This document shows, one piece after another, positions 32,162 to 42,500 of a DNA stretch of 64,000 nucleotides. The notes under the pieces are model-generated. The model was not told the origin of the DNA. It did not search any database and saw only the letters and a list, made by a program, of their open reading frames with translations. Origin of the DNA: Vibrio variabilis (lineage in GTDB: Bacteria > Pseudomonadota > Gammaproteobacteria > Enterobacterales > Vibrionaceae); NCBI RefSeq assembly GCF_003263785.1, contig NZ_JYJK01000040.1, forward strand, positions 1 through 64,000, read 5' to 3'. Every line of letters starts with the position of its first letter. Position 1 is the first letter of the stretch. The translations under genes were made by a program, and so were the position numbers.

Positions 32162-32715
32162 CTAGCGAATTGCATCCCCAGAACCACTGCCCGTGACTGT
32201 CATCAATATATACTTGAAGTATGACTTCAATGTCAGGTTATCAATCATTTTCTTATCCGTTTCAGCGAGAAGTTGTGGTGTAGACATATCGATGTTCTGC
32301 ACTTGCCCCAAACCGGTTATGCCAGGTCTTACGTCATAAACACCCAAAGAATCACGCTCTTTAATCAGTTCATGTTGATTAAACAGATTGGGTCTTGGTC
32401 CCACCAAACTCATTTCACCTTTCAAAACATTGACCAACTGCGGTAACTCATCGAGCTTTGTTTTGCGCAAAAACGGCCTAATTTAGTGATCGAAGCTTGG
32501 CTGGCCAAATGACTCGCGACAGACTCAGTCTCCACAGACATAGTCCGAAATTTAATGAGCTTGAACGGCTTTTTGTAACGCCCGACCCGCTCTTGAACAA
32601 AAATAGGTGAGCCGGTATCAAAAAAACCGACGAGTATAACAACCAATAAAATAGGCCAAAGAACAATAAGCCCCAAAAAGGCTGCAAAAATATCTAACAA
32701 TCGGATCATATTCAC
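32162..32715 (-). CDS. Short bacterial sugar transferase (PglC-type phosphoglycosyl transferase); one frameshift
   Basis: Initiating enzyme that moves a sugar-1-phosphate to undecaprenyl phosphate at the inner membrane. It is the short monotopic form: one N-terminal re-entrant hydrophobic helix ([21 protein letters not shown]), then [19 protein letters not shown], the catalytic DELPQ and GPRP motifs and [10 protein letters not shown]. The frame breaks in the A-run 32469-32473: one base more gives [15 protein letters not shown]. The joined protein is 184 residues. It starts at GTG 32715, overlapping the epimerase stop as GTGA, which suggests translational coupling. With the upstream reductase it resembles a QuiNAc or FucNAc initiation pair; the sugar is inferred. 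Confidence 0.87.
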
Positions 32716-33646
32716 TTACTTACTTTACGCAGAGACATCATAGCCTGCTTCATTGTGACCGGTGGTTTCCATCCAAGAACTCGCCCAGCAAGTGAGGATT
32801 CTACCTCCAAATTGCCAAAAAGCTGTTCAATTAATGAGGTTCGACCTAACAAACGACCAACTAACCGCATAAGACTAACCGGTATCGGCACTTGATAGAC
32901 TTTTTTCCCTATACCCTCTGCCATTAAACTCGTAAACTCTTTAATAGAAACCGTATCATTATCAGAGACTAAAAAAGTGTTGTTGGGCGCTTTAGGATGC
33001 ACAGCGCACGTAATCAAAAAATCAGTGAGGTTATCTACTGCGATGAAGTCACGTCTATTGGTTGCCCCCCAAAGGGTAAAACAGGCACCTTAGTGATTAA
33101 CTTGAGCAACATGCCAAAGTTGCCTGGGGCGTTAGCTCCATAAACCAATGGAGGGCGCACGATAACAACTTCTAGTCCAGTATCTTCAGCAATTTTTTTA
33201 AGCCCAAGCTCTGCATCTAATTTAGATTGGGCATACGGGTTTTGCGGATCTGCTTCATCATGGCAGCAAAAAGGAGACTCTTCCGTAGACGAGCCATTTA
33301 CACCAATTGAACTAACAAAAACAAAACGCTCAACGCCAGATTTGGCCGCTTCTCGAGCGAGATGTAACGTGCCTTCTGTATTGATTTCCTGAAAATCTTG
33401 TTGAGTCTGATGCCTATTGTGAGCTACGCCAGCTAAGTGAATCACAGCTTTGACTGAATCAAACGCCCCTGCCCAGCAAGTAGTGCTATCGATCCCACCA
33501 CTAATAACAAAGCGCTCTAAATGAGCAAAGTCATCCATTATTTCACTGTTTTTACGCTGAACTAAACGAAGCTCATATTGCTCTGAGAACGTCTCCACCA
33601 AGTGTCGACCAACAAAACCAGAGGCTCCTGTAAGTAATATTTTCAT
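32712..33646 (-). CDS. NAD-dependent epimerase/reductase, WbpV-like; one frameshift
   Basis: SDR protein: TGASGFVGRHLVE (residues 6-18) binds NAD, SSIGVNG contains the catalytic serine and NPYAQSKLDAE the YxxxK pair. The C-terminal NLEVESSLAGRVLGWKPPVT segment is typical of UDP-4-keto-6-deoxy-GlcNAc reductases such as WbpV. Paired with the WbpM-like dehydratase it would give UDP-QuiNAc or UDP-FucNAc; this is inference from family and context. The frame is lost in the C-run 33065-33070; one base more gives PFGGATNRRDFIAVDNLTDF. The joined length is 311 residues. Its stop overlaps the start of the transferase that would use the product. Confidence 0.85.
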
Positions 33647-33653
33647 TCCAACC

Positions 33654-34745
33654 TCAAGACTGGCACAAGTTGTATAACCGACTCATCATCAGGTCAAAAG
33701 AAAATTTGGCCTTATAACGCTGATAAGAATGCTCCCCTAATTCAGATAACTCTGTCGCACTCATTTGGCAGAGTTTTGACAAACAAAATGCCAGATGCTC
33801 GCTGTCTTTATCAGGGATGAGATAACCATTTATGCCCTCTTCAATAAGTTCAGGGATCCCACCCACAGCCGTCGCAACAACAGGCTTTTTGAAAGACATC
33901 GCTTCGATAAGCGACAGCGGCAACCCCTCTGAATTTGAAACTAAAAGAACGAGATCATGGCTACAGTAATAAGGCGCAAGATCTGTCTTAAAGCCCAGAA
34001 TGGAGATTTTACCCTTAAGCCCGAGCGCCTCAATCCTCTGACGATAGGTCTCCAATTCCGGCCCTTCCCCCAGCACGGTTAATGTCCAATTGAGCGAGGA
34101 TATTTTAACCAGTGACGCCAAAAGCGTATCAAAGTCTTTCGGAGCTTGGAAACGAGTGACCGTTAGCATGCGAAGCGTGCTCGATTCAGGTAGCCGTTCA
34201 ACTCTCTCTTCAGGCTGTCGAACTCCATTATAAATAAGCGATAACTTCCCGGGGGATATACCAAGTTGCCTGGTCGCAAACTTAGTATCTTCTTCTGAAA
34301 TACACACCACACGATAACAACAGAGACTCAAAAACTGCTCCATTTTCGAATAGAAAACGCGTCCCAACCCGGTTGCAACACGAATATTCGACCAGCCGTG
34401 GGCAATAAAAATCACCCGGCATCCAGTTAACAATAGCGCGAGTCGACCCAATAGGCCTGCTTTTGCTGAGTGGATGAGTACAACGTCGGGTTTACACGCC
34501 AAGATTTCTCGTCGAATCGTAAATAGACATTTTAGATCAGCTAACGGGGAAATCTCCCTAACGAGGTTTGGAAGACTGATGTAATCCATTCCAAGCCTCT
34601 CAGCCCTTTCACTCAAAGGACCACTTCCACCCGCAACCACAGAAACCGAATGCCCATCATCAAGTAATTGCTTTGAAGTCTCTAGAATGTACTTCTGAGC
34701 CCCTCCAATCGTGTCGGAGCGGGTAATAAAATGAACGAACTTCAT
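33654..34745 (-). CDS. GT4-family glycosyltransferase
   Basis: Retaining GT-B glycosyltransferase of 363 residues. The N-terminal acceptor domain begins FVHFITRSDTIGGAQKYIL with the usual glycine-rich loop. The donor domain has MLTVTRFQAPKDFDTLLASL and the EX7E-type segment SNSEGLPLSLIEAMSFKKPV. It probably adds one sugar to the lipid-linked repeat of operon B on the cytoplasmic side. Frame intact; separated by 9 bases from the next glycosyltransferase upstream and 7 from the reductase downstream. Donor and acceptor cannot be read from sequence. Confidence 0.88.
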   Translation of the reverse strand: MKFVHFITRSDTIGGAQKYILETSKQLLDDGHSVSVVAGGSGPLSERAERLGMDYISLPNLVREISPLADLKCLFTIRREILACKPDVVLIHSAKAGLLGRLALLLTGCRVIFIAHGWSNIRVATGLGRVFYSKMEQFLSLCCYRVVCISEEDTKFATRQLGISPGKLSLIYNGVRQPEERVERLPESSTLRMLTVTRFQAPKDFDTLLASLVKISSLNWTLTVLGEGPELETYRQRIEALGLKGKISILGFKTDLAPYYCSHDLVLLVSNSEGLPLSLIEAMSFKKPVVATAVGGIPELIEEGINGYLIPDKDSEHLAFCLSKLCQMSATELSELGEHSYQRYKAKFSFDLMMSRLYNLCQS

Positions 34746-34754
34746 AATTAGATG

Positions 34755-35884
34755 CTATGCCTTATCGAACCAAACTTGGTGATAGCCAGAAATCATTTTA
34801 GATAGACTAAAATTGTCTACTATCCTTTGACGGCATGCGCTCATTCGCGCTTTCCAAGCTTCCGGGTTTGACTCCCGCTCACTCATCGCTTCTAGCACAG
34901 CACTGGCTAACGCATCAGGATCCTTTCTTGGTACAACCCAACCGGTGTCACCAACAATCAAGCTGCGTCACCAACGTCAGTCGTAACACATGGAGTGCCA
35001 CAAGCCATCGCTTCATTAAGTACATTAGGAAATGCTTCACTTGCCGACGAAAGGACAAAAAGATCCATACCATTCATGACGGCTGGTACATCACTTCTTC
35101 GGCCAAGAAGCTTGACAGCTTTCTTCGACTCATCGGTAAGTTGCTCCATCAAATCTTTGTTCTCACGAGTTAACTCGTGACCGACTAAAGTAAATGTGCA
35201 ACTCACGTCGCTTTGTACCAACGTGTTTATCGCAGACGTCAATGTGGGGTAATCTTTAAAGGGATGGTACCGGCCAACATGACCAACCAGAAACTCATGC
35301 TCAGTCAAAGCCAATTGTTGACGAAACGTGGCTCGTGAAGCCATGTCTACAGCAAAGTCATCAACATCATAGCCGTTTTGTACCACCGCGCCCTTTGAGG
35401 CAACATAGCCGATGTCTTCCTGTACCGAGCGAGCCTTCTCAGCACAATATATGATCCTATCAGGTACAAATCGAGATAACAGAGCATTGAGCTTTGCCAC
35501 CCAGATAGTTGAGCGCTTCGACTCACCTCTGGCCAAGTTAGACTGATGAACCCCCATACAAGCTGAGAAACACCAGCCAAGCGGGCAACAATGCCACCAA
35601 TCAAGTCAGCATGATACATCCAAGTTTGTACAACATCGGGTTGGATACGCTTTAACAATCGGTATAAGTTTCGCAACGCCGAAAAACGCACTCTTCCTCT
35701 AGGTAAATCAAGGGTAAAGACTTCAATCCCCTCCTGCTCGAGCAGAGGACCATACTTACCCTTATCCATCATCGAAACAACAACATGATTGCAGCAATTG
35801 TCAGACTGACACAGACGATAAAGTAGCGCTTCCGCCCCCCTCATCTAAACCAGTGATAATATGTAATACAGTTTGCTTAGGCAC
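34755..35884 (-). CDS. GT4-family glycosyltransferase; three frameshifts
   Basis: The pieces line up as one GT-B enzyme of about 375 residues. I start it at GTG 35884 (VPKQTVLHIITGLDEG), because AAGGA lies six bases upstream, overlapping the stop codon of the preceding gene. Breaks lie in the G-run near 35838-35843 (GGAEALLYRL follows), at 35549-35553 (restored text QLVWGVHQSNLARGES), and near 34960 (restored VGDAALIVGDTGWVVPRKD). The donor motif is SSASEAFPNVLNEAMACGTP. All three breaks are one- or two-base homopolymer differences, so I read it as an intact gene with errors; three in one gene does leave real decay possible. Donor sugar unknown. Confidence 0.75.
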
Positions 35885-35893
35885 TACTATTCC

Positions 35894-37015
35894 TTATTTC
35901 ACTGATGGCTCAAAAGGCGGGCAGCCCAACACAGTCTCATACTCTTTAACTATCTGCTTCGTTGCATAACGGGAAGCACTCTCTCTAACCTGTTCAGAAG
36001 AAATAGCGCCTGCTAAAAAAGCATCGCATGCGTCGACCAAACCTTCGATCGACTGGTACTCCACTAAATAGCCATTAATGCCGGGCAAAATAATTTCTCG
36101 AGGGCCACTTTGACAATCGAATGCAATGACCGGAGTACCTAATGTCGTTGATTCCACCAGCACATTAGGAAATCCTTCGTAAAGAGAAGTCAATAACGTC
36201 GCTTTAGCATGAACGTAATACGGAATCATATCAGACTGAAAACCCTCAAAATCAACCCTATCAAGTACCTTTCGATCATTCGCCAGTTGCTTTAAATCAG
36301 ATTCTAAACTGCCCTGCCCCACAATTTTCAACCTTAGAGAGGGGTATCGCTGAGCGATTTTTGAAAACGCCTCGATGGCATAGTGAAATGCTTTTTGCTG
36401 TTCAAGCCGACCAACGCAAAGAAAGTAATCTTGCTTTGTCTGTTGAGATAAATCATTCGCTGCCGCATAGGCCTCTACATGATTTGCTACCGGGTTATAA
36501 ATGACATTTGATTTGCTTTCTAACTGAGGAAAAACCGACAACAAGTCTGTACGCATATCTTGACATTGGTTAATCACATGATCGACCTTGCAGTAGAAGT
36601 GGTTGATCAACGGACGGATAATACGTCGCTGCCAAAAACCTGTGACTTGATTCGTATTTTTGGAAAATGTATTAATATTGCGAGCCAAAATCTTAGTTTT
36701 AAAACCAAACATGCTACGTAACATCACCAAAATAACAGACAGCTCGTAATTAAAAACTAGCATTTGCTGCGGTTGATATTTACGCACATACTTTAGTAAA
36801 GGAATAGGAGCATGGCGCGCATTGTCTACCCCAAGAACAACCAAATGTATTCTTGGATCTAACCTTTTCAGATAGGTCGCCTCCTTAGTATGAAGGATAA
36901 CCAAATCAACACTCCATCCTGATGCGACCAAACCATTTGCCACATTCACACAGACGCCTTCAGCACCACCGCCTGCGAGCGTGCTGATAACGAAAGTGAT
37001 TTTTTTATTGTTCAT
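35894..37015 (-). CDS. GT4-family glycosyltransferase
   Basis: GT-B glycosyltransferase. I choose ATG 37015 (MNNKKITFVISTLAGGGAEG) as start, since the glycine-rich loop normally lies within 15 residues of the N-terminus; an in-frame ATG 23 codons upstream would add an untypical hydrophobic tail. That gives 373 residues. The donor domain has CVGRLEQQKAFHYAIEAF and the EX7E segment SLYEGFPNVLVESTTLGTPV. The ribosome site is weak (GAAG). Operon B member; its stop overlaps the ribosome site of the next gene. Substrate unknown. Confidence 0.87.
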   Translation of the reverse strand: MNNKKITFVISTLAGGGAEGVCVNVANGLVASGWSVDLVILHTKEATYLKRLDPRIHLVVLGVDNARHAPIPLLKYVRKYQPQQMLVFNYELSVILVMLRSMFGFKTKILARNINTFSKNTNQVTGFWQRRIIRPLINHFYCKVDHVINQCQDMRTDLLSVFPQLESKSNVIYNPVANHVEAYAAANDLSQQTKQDYFLCVGRLEQQKAFHYAIEAFSKIAQRYPSLRLKIVGQGSLESDLKQLANDRKVLDRVDFEGFQSDMIPYYVHAKATLLTSLYEGFPNVLVESTTLGTPVIAFDCQSGPREIILPGINGYLVEYQSIEGLVDACDAFLAGAISSEQVRESASRYATKQIVKEYETVLGCPPFEPSVK

Positions 37016-37086
37016 TTTATTTACTTCGCATAAAGAAATTATTAGTGCCAATCCGTCAATTGATACAAGAAACAATGACGTCATAA

Positions 37087-38298
37087 CTAGTTAGGGCATG
37101 TGCGCCGATAAACCCAGTAGTAGTCAACAAAGAACAACAACCGTGCAACAGTGATCCCTATTGCACCACCAAGTAAGCCAAAATTACTAATCAATACAGT
37201 GGCTAGGACACCTGAAACGATTGACACCCTTAAAGACACATCTCGATATAATTTGTCCATCCCCTTCGGCAAAAAGTACCCTTGACTGTAGCATTTGAAA
37301 GCCCCACAAATACGACGCCAATCATCAAAATAGTGAGATACTCATTAGAAGAACCAAAGCCATCCCCCAAAAAGAAAGTGAGCGTTGCTTCACCAAAGAA
37401 ATAGATATAAATAAGTGGTGGAAGGCTAACAGCCAGATTTGCTACTACTAGTCTTCCTACCTGACTTTCCCTCATTCGAGCAAGTACCGGGTAGACGGAT
37501 TTTGCTAGTATGTTTTGTATAGAAATAACGACAGAGCACAATCTTGATGCCACCGCAAACTTCGCAAACTGTTCTGGCGGATACGAGGTTCCAAGGGCTA
37601 TCGTAGGAATCGCATTGTAAAAATTGGGGGCAAGTAAACCAATAAAGACACTCATCCCTTCTCTCATTGCAGAAAAGAAATTAAAGCCAATATTTATCTG
37701 GAGCCCTCTACAACGTTTACAGTGCAGAGCTAGCCATACACCCCCGAGGAACATGGGCAGAGTCACAGCACTTAAAGCCAGCCCGATATCTGACTCATTT
37801 TTAACAAAAAAAACAATCACTATAAGGTTGAGCAATTTGCTCACCATCGTTACTTTAGTAACCAGTGCCATACTCCCTATCCCCTGAAAAAACCAGACAG
37901 GCGTTAAAGAGTAACCAAACAAATACGGCACAGCAGATACGGCTAATAAAGTTAATAGCGCTTCATCTAAGAAAATATATCCATAGATCAGCACAGCGAC
38001 AATATAAAAACGCCGCCAAAACCACTCTTAACCCTTGTGTCTGTCCATATATCAACTTCTGCTTATCGATATCACCTTGGTGGTTGGCAACTTTTCTTAC
38101 CGCGGTATACTGAGTACCATAGTCAATGATGGTATGACCAAAGTACAAAATCGTTAAAACTAACAAGTAATTTCCATACCCATTCTCCCCCAACGTTCGA
38201 GTTAGGATAGGCATTACAATAATTGGCATAATCAGACCAAGAAAGTCGATCACCCCAAAACTGAACAAATTACTTAATACGGCTTTCAGTTTTGACAT
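37087..38298 (-). CDS. Wzx-type polysaccharide flippase; two frameshifts
   Basis: Multi-pass membrane protein of the MOP/polysaccharide transport family that flips lipid-linked repeat units across the inner membrane. The first piece begins MSKLKAVLSNLFSFGVIDFLGL; repeated hydrophobic helices run through the whole length, with the characteristic NFYNAIPTIALGTSYPPEQFAKFAVASR mid-region (first 15 residues quoted as typical: NFYNAIPTIALGTSY). Breaks lie near 38007 (T-run; continues LIYGYIFLDEALL) and at 37271-37275 (A-run; restored VKGTFLPKGMDKLYRD). Joined length is about 404 residues. It lies between the ATP-grasp gene and a glycosyltransferase in operon B. Confidence 0.8.
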
Positions 38299-38383
38299 AG
38301 GATTTTTTGGCGTTATTAATTATAGTTTAAAGCTCAACTTTTCTTCAGAGAAACATCTTAAAAATTTAAATTTATACATATTC

Positions 38384-39435
38384 TCAATTCAAGCCACCTC
38401 TTATTTCCTGCATCAAATCTTCAATAATATATTTTTGAAGATTTACTTTTTCGACATGGAATTCCATGTTTTCGTCCCAGTAGCCCATACAACTATCATA
38501 TGGCACTATCGAGAATGCATAGCTAATTTCAACTATTAGCGGCTCACCATTTTGAAAGACAAAATCAAACGCTAAAGATTGACAACCAAGACGTTGAGTG
38601 ACATCAAAAGCAACTTCTATACACTTGGGTCTATTTCTTTAACATCATATGAAATAATGCCGCTCCCAGAAGCTCTAAAGTCATTCTCTCGAGTATATCT
38701 TTTGATTGCAACGGCTCGCTTTCCAACAACGATAACTCTTATATCGCTGTCATTGCCATCAATATAATCTTGAAAGTAAACATACCCTATTTCACGCCCC
38801 ATAGCTTTATCTTGTTCGGTTGATATAACTTGCCTTCCCAGAGCTCTAATAACACCAATAAAGGAGCTAAGGCTTTTATTACGCTTGAGTTCATCAAGTC
38901 TATCGCTCAGTATTCCCACTTTATTTACATACGGGAAGCCGCTGGAAAATGCTTTATTGACTAGAGATGTAGCAGAAGAAATATCAGGCACCAACTTTAC
39001 ATTATTCGAACCAGCGCCGCCTCTGAGTTTGAATACCTTGGGATAGGAGGTTTTTTTCAGCCACTCCAGTGCGGCTTCTTTTTCATAAAAAGAGTATGTT
39101 TTTATAACAGGAGCATCGATCGCTTCCAGTAAATACTTTTGCCCAACCTTATCATCATAGTGCCATGCGGTACGAGAGCTTGGAAATACCAATATCCCTT
39201 TCATTTCTAAAGACAAGGTTAACTGGTGCATAAATAGACGAGCCTTGGTGTTGTGATGCCACCAATTAAAAAGCAATGCATCCACGTCCGTCAAATCGCT
39301 AATGATTGACGTTGAATAGCAATCCACTAACTTATAGTCAATACCATTGTCTTTACAATACTCTATCCACCTATGGCTGAAGCTTCCTTCCTCATGGTGT
39401 ATCGCAATTTTAGGTTTTCTCTCTGGTATTTTCAT
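38384..39435 (-). CDS. ATP-grasp (RimK-like) carboxylate-amine ligase; one frameshift
   Basis: ATP-grasp fold protein, which forms acyl-phosphate intermediates and then amide (or ester) bonds. Visible elements: an N-terminal pre-ATP-grasp domain (KPKIAIHHEEGSFSHRWIEY), the lysine-rich strand YPKVFKLRGGAGSNNVKLV around residue 133 on, and, after the repaired frame, AFDFVFQNGEPLIVEISYAF, carrying the Mg-binding acidic residue. The frame breaks at ~38622 (CCC one short); the continuation KCIEVAFDVTQRLGCQSL runs to a TGA at 38384, giving 350 residues. First gene of operon B, 54 bases after an ops element. Possible job: linking an amino acid to a uronic-acid carboxyl group of the glycan. That is inference from context; no substrate is visible. 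Confidence 0.75.
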
Positions 39436-39488
39436 CAGAATATCTCAAAGTATCAGCCTGCTTTAGCAAGCATGATTCAGTCTACACA

Positions 39489-39499
39489 ACGCTACCGCC
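39489..39499 (-). promoter_or_regulatory. ops element (RfaH recruitment site) of operon B
   Basis: Minus strand reads GGCGGTAGCGT, the ops core, preceded by AAG. It lies 54 bases before the ATP-grasp start codon in the transcribed leader. RfaH uses such sites to suppress termination in long surface-polysaccharide operons. Confidence 0.85.
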
Positions 39500-39646
39500 C
39501 TTGAGTCACGCCCCCAAAAGCCTCAATTCACACTGACATTATCACACCCTATAAAGTGACTTAAAATGGCAAGATAATAGCGCCAAATTGTACCTGAGTT
39601 ATCAATCTAGCGCGAACATTTCAAGTTCATTCAGGCTGTCAACTTA

Positions 39647-41020
39647 TCAAACTATAATGTTCAAGTTGGGACTAGCGAGTTCAACTGTTGTGGCAAAGCG
39701 CTGCTTTCTATCGAGTTCACCGTGGATCAGATGAAGTTGTTTCAGCTGGCTTAAACACCCTGCCACAAACTTAAGCAGATCTTGCTGATCAGCATGTGCA
39801 GAATACCCAGACATCGAATGTATCTTGGCACTGACATCAACTTGCCGCCCCTCGATTGTCACTGAAGCACATCCGCTCTGAATCTCACGCCCTAACGTAC
39901 CACCAGCCTGATAACCACAAAACACCACATCGGTTCTTTCGTCAGGCAGTAGCGCTTTTAGGTAATCCACAATACGTCCACCCTGACACATACCAGAAGC
40001 CGCAATCACTATCGCAGGTTCACCGCTGGTCTTGAGGCGATTAACAAGCCTTGCGTGCTCTCGGTGAGATTCCACCACAATACATTGATCAAAGCTGAGC
40101 GGGCGCTGCCCACGCAAGACCTTCGCTTTTGCTTCTCTACTCCAAAGCTTACGGTAACGCCGATAGGCATTGGTCACCTTTGCCGCGAGTGGTGAATCCA
40201 CAATAATAGGTAAGCGCTCACTTAGCTGATGTTGCGACAGCAAGTTTTCTATATCAAACAGCAGTTCTTGGGTTCGCCCAATGCTAAACGCAGGAATTAA
40301 AATGACGCCCCCGTCTCTAAGGCTACGCTGAATGATCTCAAGCAGTCGCTTAGAGCGGGTTTCAACGTCTTCATGATGCTTATCCCCATAGGTGGATTCC
40401 AAAAACAGATAGTCAGCACGCTTGGGCGGCTTAGGATCGGGCAGCAATGGAGTGTGGCTTGGCCCAAGATCCCCAGAAAATACCACCACCTCTTTGTTAG
40501 GAAGCATGATTTCGACATAAGCACTACCGAGTATATGACCAGCAGGCTGAAACCGAATATGAGTAAAGTAACCTTGCTGGGCATCTTTGATGGGAACCCA
40601 CTCGTTGTATTTCACTGCTCGAAGCTTACGAGCAATCCACTGCACAATATGCGTTCGTTGAGACTGGGTCAGACCTGCTTGAAACTTGAGTCCATCTTCT
40701 AGCATAAGCGGGACTAAATGCGCCGTTGCCTGTGTGCAATATATCGGCTCTCGAAAGCCAGCCGCCACCAACCAAGGAAGTCGGCCTATATGGTCGATAT
40801 GGGCATGAGTAAGCACTAACGCACGAATGTGAGAGATCGCAAACTCAATATCTAGCGAGCCCTGTTTGGCATCTTTCCCTTGAAACAGACCACAATCAAT
40901 GAGTAACGAGTTCCTCTTCACATTCAGCTCATGGCACGAGCCCGTCACAGATACCTTGCCACCATGATGTATCACGCTTACCTCATTGGTGAGTGATACC
41001 GCTTTTTTAGACATTGGCAT
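39647..41020 (-). CDS. Metallo-beta-lactamase/beta-CASP RNA-processing-type protein (rjg-like)
   Basis: MBL-fold protein with HAHIDHIGR (the HxHxDH zinc motif), a later histidine in FQPAGHILGSAYVEI, the aspartate in VVFSGDLGP, a beta-CASP insertion (GGVILIPAFSIGRTQELLF) and ASGMCQGGRI. Members resemble RNA 3'-end processing nucleases. I start at ATG 41020 (MPMSKKAV), with AAGGAG five bases upstream, giving 457 residues; the frame extends 42 codons further but without a ribosome site. In vibrios the O-antigen/capsule region is bordered by the MBL gene rjg, and this gene sits between two polysaccharide operons, so it is probably that gene. Its substrate is unknown. Confidence 0.82.
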   Translation of the reverse strand: MPMSKKAVSLTNEVSVIHHGGKVSVTGSCHELNVKRNSLLIDCGLFQGKDAKQGSLDIEFAISHIRALVLTHAHIDHIGRLPWLVAAGFREPIYCTQATAHLVPLMLEDGLKFQAGLTQSQRTHIVQWIARKLRAVKYNEWVPIKDAQQGYFTHIRFQPAGHILGSAYVEIMLPNKEVVVFSGDLGPSHTPLLPDPKPPKRADYLFLESTYGDKHHEDVETRSKRLLEIIQRSLRDGGVILIPAFSIGRTQELLFDIENLLSQHQLSERLPIIVDSPLAAKVTNAYRRYRKLWSREAKAKVLRGQRPLSFDQCIVVESHREHARLVNRLKTSGEPAIVIAASGMCQGGRIVDYLKALLPDERTDVVFCGYQAGGTLGREIQSGCASVTIEGRQVDVSAKIHSMSGYSAHADQQDLLKFVAGCLSQLKQLHLIHGELDRKQRFATTVELASPNLNIIV

Positions 41021-41438
41021 TCTCGCTCCTTGTTGACTGTGCTTGTTTAGGAAACGCCTTAACCCTTGCGAAAAAAGCGCAGGAGAGGGTCTCAACATGA
41101 TCGTCTTCTTTGCGCCGCTCGCAAAAATAGAGCCATTTCCAGACATCGGTATTGTGAGTGTTGAATGCGATTTTGCGATTCTGTCTAGAACGCGCAGATT
41201 GGATGGGAGTTCGGTTGGTAATAAACAGCACGCTGCCTCCTATTGCTCATTGAGTCGGTCGAGCATAAAAAACAGCCGGGAGAGAAACTCGATGCGATTT
41301 ACTATTTGCGACCGAGAAGGCAAATAGGCGGGAAGTGTTGCACGCTATAACATGAAAGTAAAAACACTCTCAAAGGAAGTGACGCAAGGCAGCGCCACAT
41401 TGAGCACCACCTCGCTGGCATAGAGTCATTTGAGCTAA

Positions 41439-42500
41439 TTAATTGTTACCCAAGCGCTCTCTTGTGTATGAACCATCAAGAACCCGTGTCCACCACTCTT
41501 TATTATTCAGATACCATTCAACCGTTTTTCGGATACCCGATTCAAACGTCTCTTCTGGTTTCCAACCAAGTTCACGTTCAATCTTTGACGCATCGATAGC
41601 ATAACGAACATCGTGACCAGGACGATCTTTTACATAAGTAATCAAGCTTTGGTATTCATCTACACCTTCAGGCTTGTTCGGTACTAACTCTTCAAGCAAT
41701 GCACAAATAGTTTTCACAACTTCGATGTTTGCCTTTTCGTTGTGACCGCCAATGTTATAGGTTTCACCAAGCTTACCTTCCGTCACTACCTTATAAAGGG
41801 CGCGGGCATGATCTTCGACAAACAACCAATCACGAATTTGCATGCCATCACCATAAACCGGCAGTGGCTTACCTTCTAGCGCATTAAGAATCATGAGCGG
41901 AATAAGCTTTTCTGGGAAATGGTAAGGGCCGTAGTTGTTTGAACAGTTCGTCACCAGAACAGGGAATCCGTAGGTACGACCCCAAGCTCGAACAAGGTGA
42001 TCAGAACCGGCTTTACTCGCTGAGTAAGGGCTGCTTGGTTCGTATGATGTATCTTCAGTGAACAAATCATCGGTGCCTTCTAGATCGCCATATACTTCAT
42101 CTGTGGAGATATGGTGGAATCGGAACGCCGACTTTTTACTGTCGTCTAAGGTGTTCCAATACTGTCGTGATACTTCCAACATATTGAAGGTGCCAACCAA
42201 ATTGGTTTGGATAAAGGCAGCGGGGCCATCGATAGAACGGTCAACATGCGATTCAGCCGCTAAATGCATAACTGAATCTGGCTGATGCTCAGCAAAAACA
42301 CGCTCTAGCTGTGAAAAGTCACAGATATCGACTTGTTCGAATGAATATCGTCCCGACTGCGCTGCATCTGGCAAAGACTCTAAATTGCCAGCGTAAGTCA
42401 GTACATCAACATTGATCACGCTATCTGATGTGTTATCGAGGATATGACGGATTACTGCACTGCCAATAAAACCTGCGCCACCAGTCACTAAAATTTTCAT
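41439..42500 (-). CDS. rfbB: dTDP-glucose 4,6-dehydratase
   Basis: Makes dTDP-4-keto-6-deoxy-glucose, precursor of dTDP-rhamnose and other 6-deoxy sugars. The NAD loop TGGAGFIGS is at residues 6-14, [13 protein letters not shown] carries the catalytic Thr-Asp-Glu triad and [12 protein letters not shown] the YxxxK pair. It is 353 residues, normal size, frame intact, with AAGGGAAA upstream of the ATG. It is alone: no rfbA, rfbC or rfbD homologue lies in the window, and no polysaccharide gene is adjacent on the same transcript. The rest of the pathway may lie elsewhere, or this is a leftover of an older cluster. Confidence 0.95.
   Translation of the reverse strand: MKILVTGGAGFIGSAVIRHILDNTSDSVINVDVLTYAGNLESLPDAAQSGRYSFEQVDICDFSQLERVFAEHQPDSVMHLAAESHVDRSIDGPAAFIQTNLVGTFNMLEVSRQYWNTLDDSKKSAFRFHHISTDEVYGDLEGTDDLFTEDTSYEPSSPYSASKAGSDHLVRAWGRTYGFPVLVTNCSNNYGPYHFPEKLIPLMILNALEGKPLPVYGDGMQIRDWLFVEDHARALYKVVTEGKLGETYNIGGHNEKANIEVVKTICALLEELVPNKPEGVDEYQSLITYVKDRPGHDVRYAIDASKIERELGWKPEETFESGIRKTVEWYLNNKEWWTRVLDGSYTRERLGNN

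Noticed and set aside
41043..41327. Open frame of 94 codons upstream of and overlapping the rjg-like gene
   Set aside because: It overlaps the likely 5' part and promoter of the rjg-like gene, lacks a ribosome site and shows no domain-like pattern.
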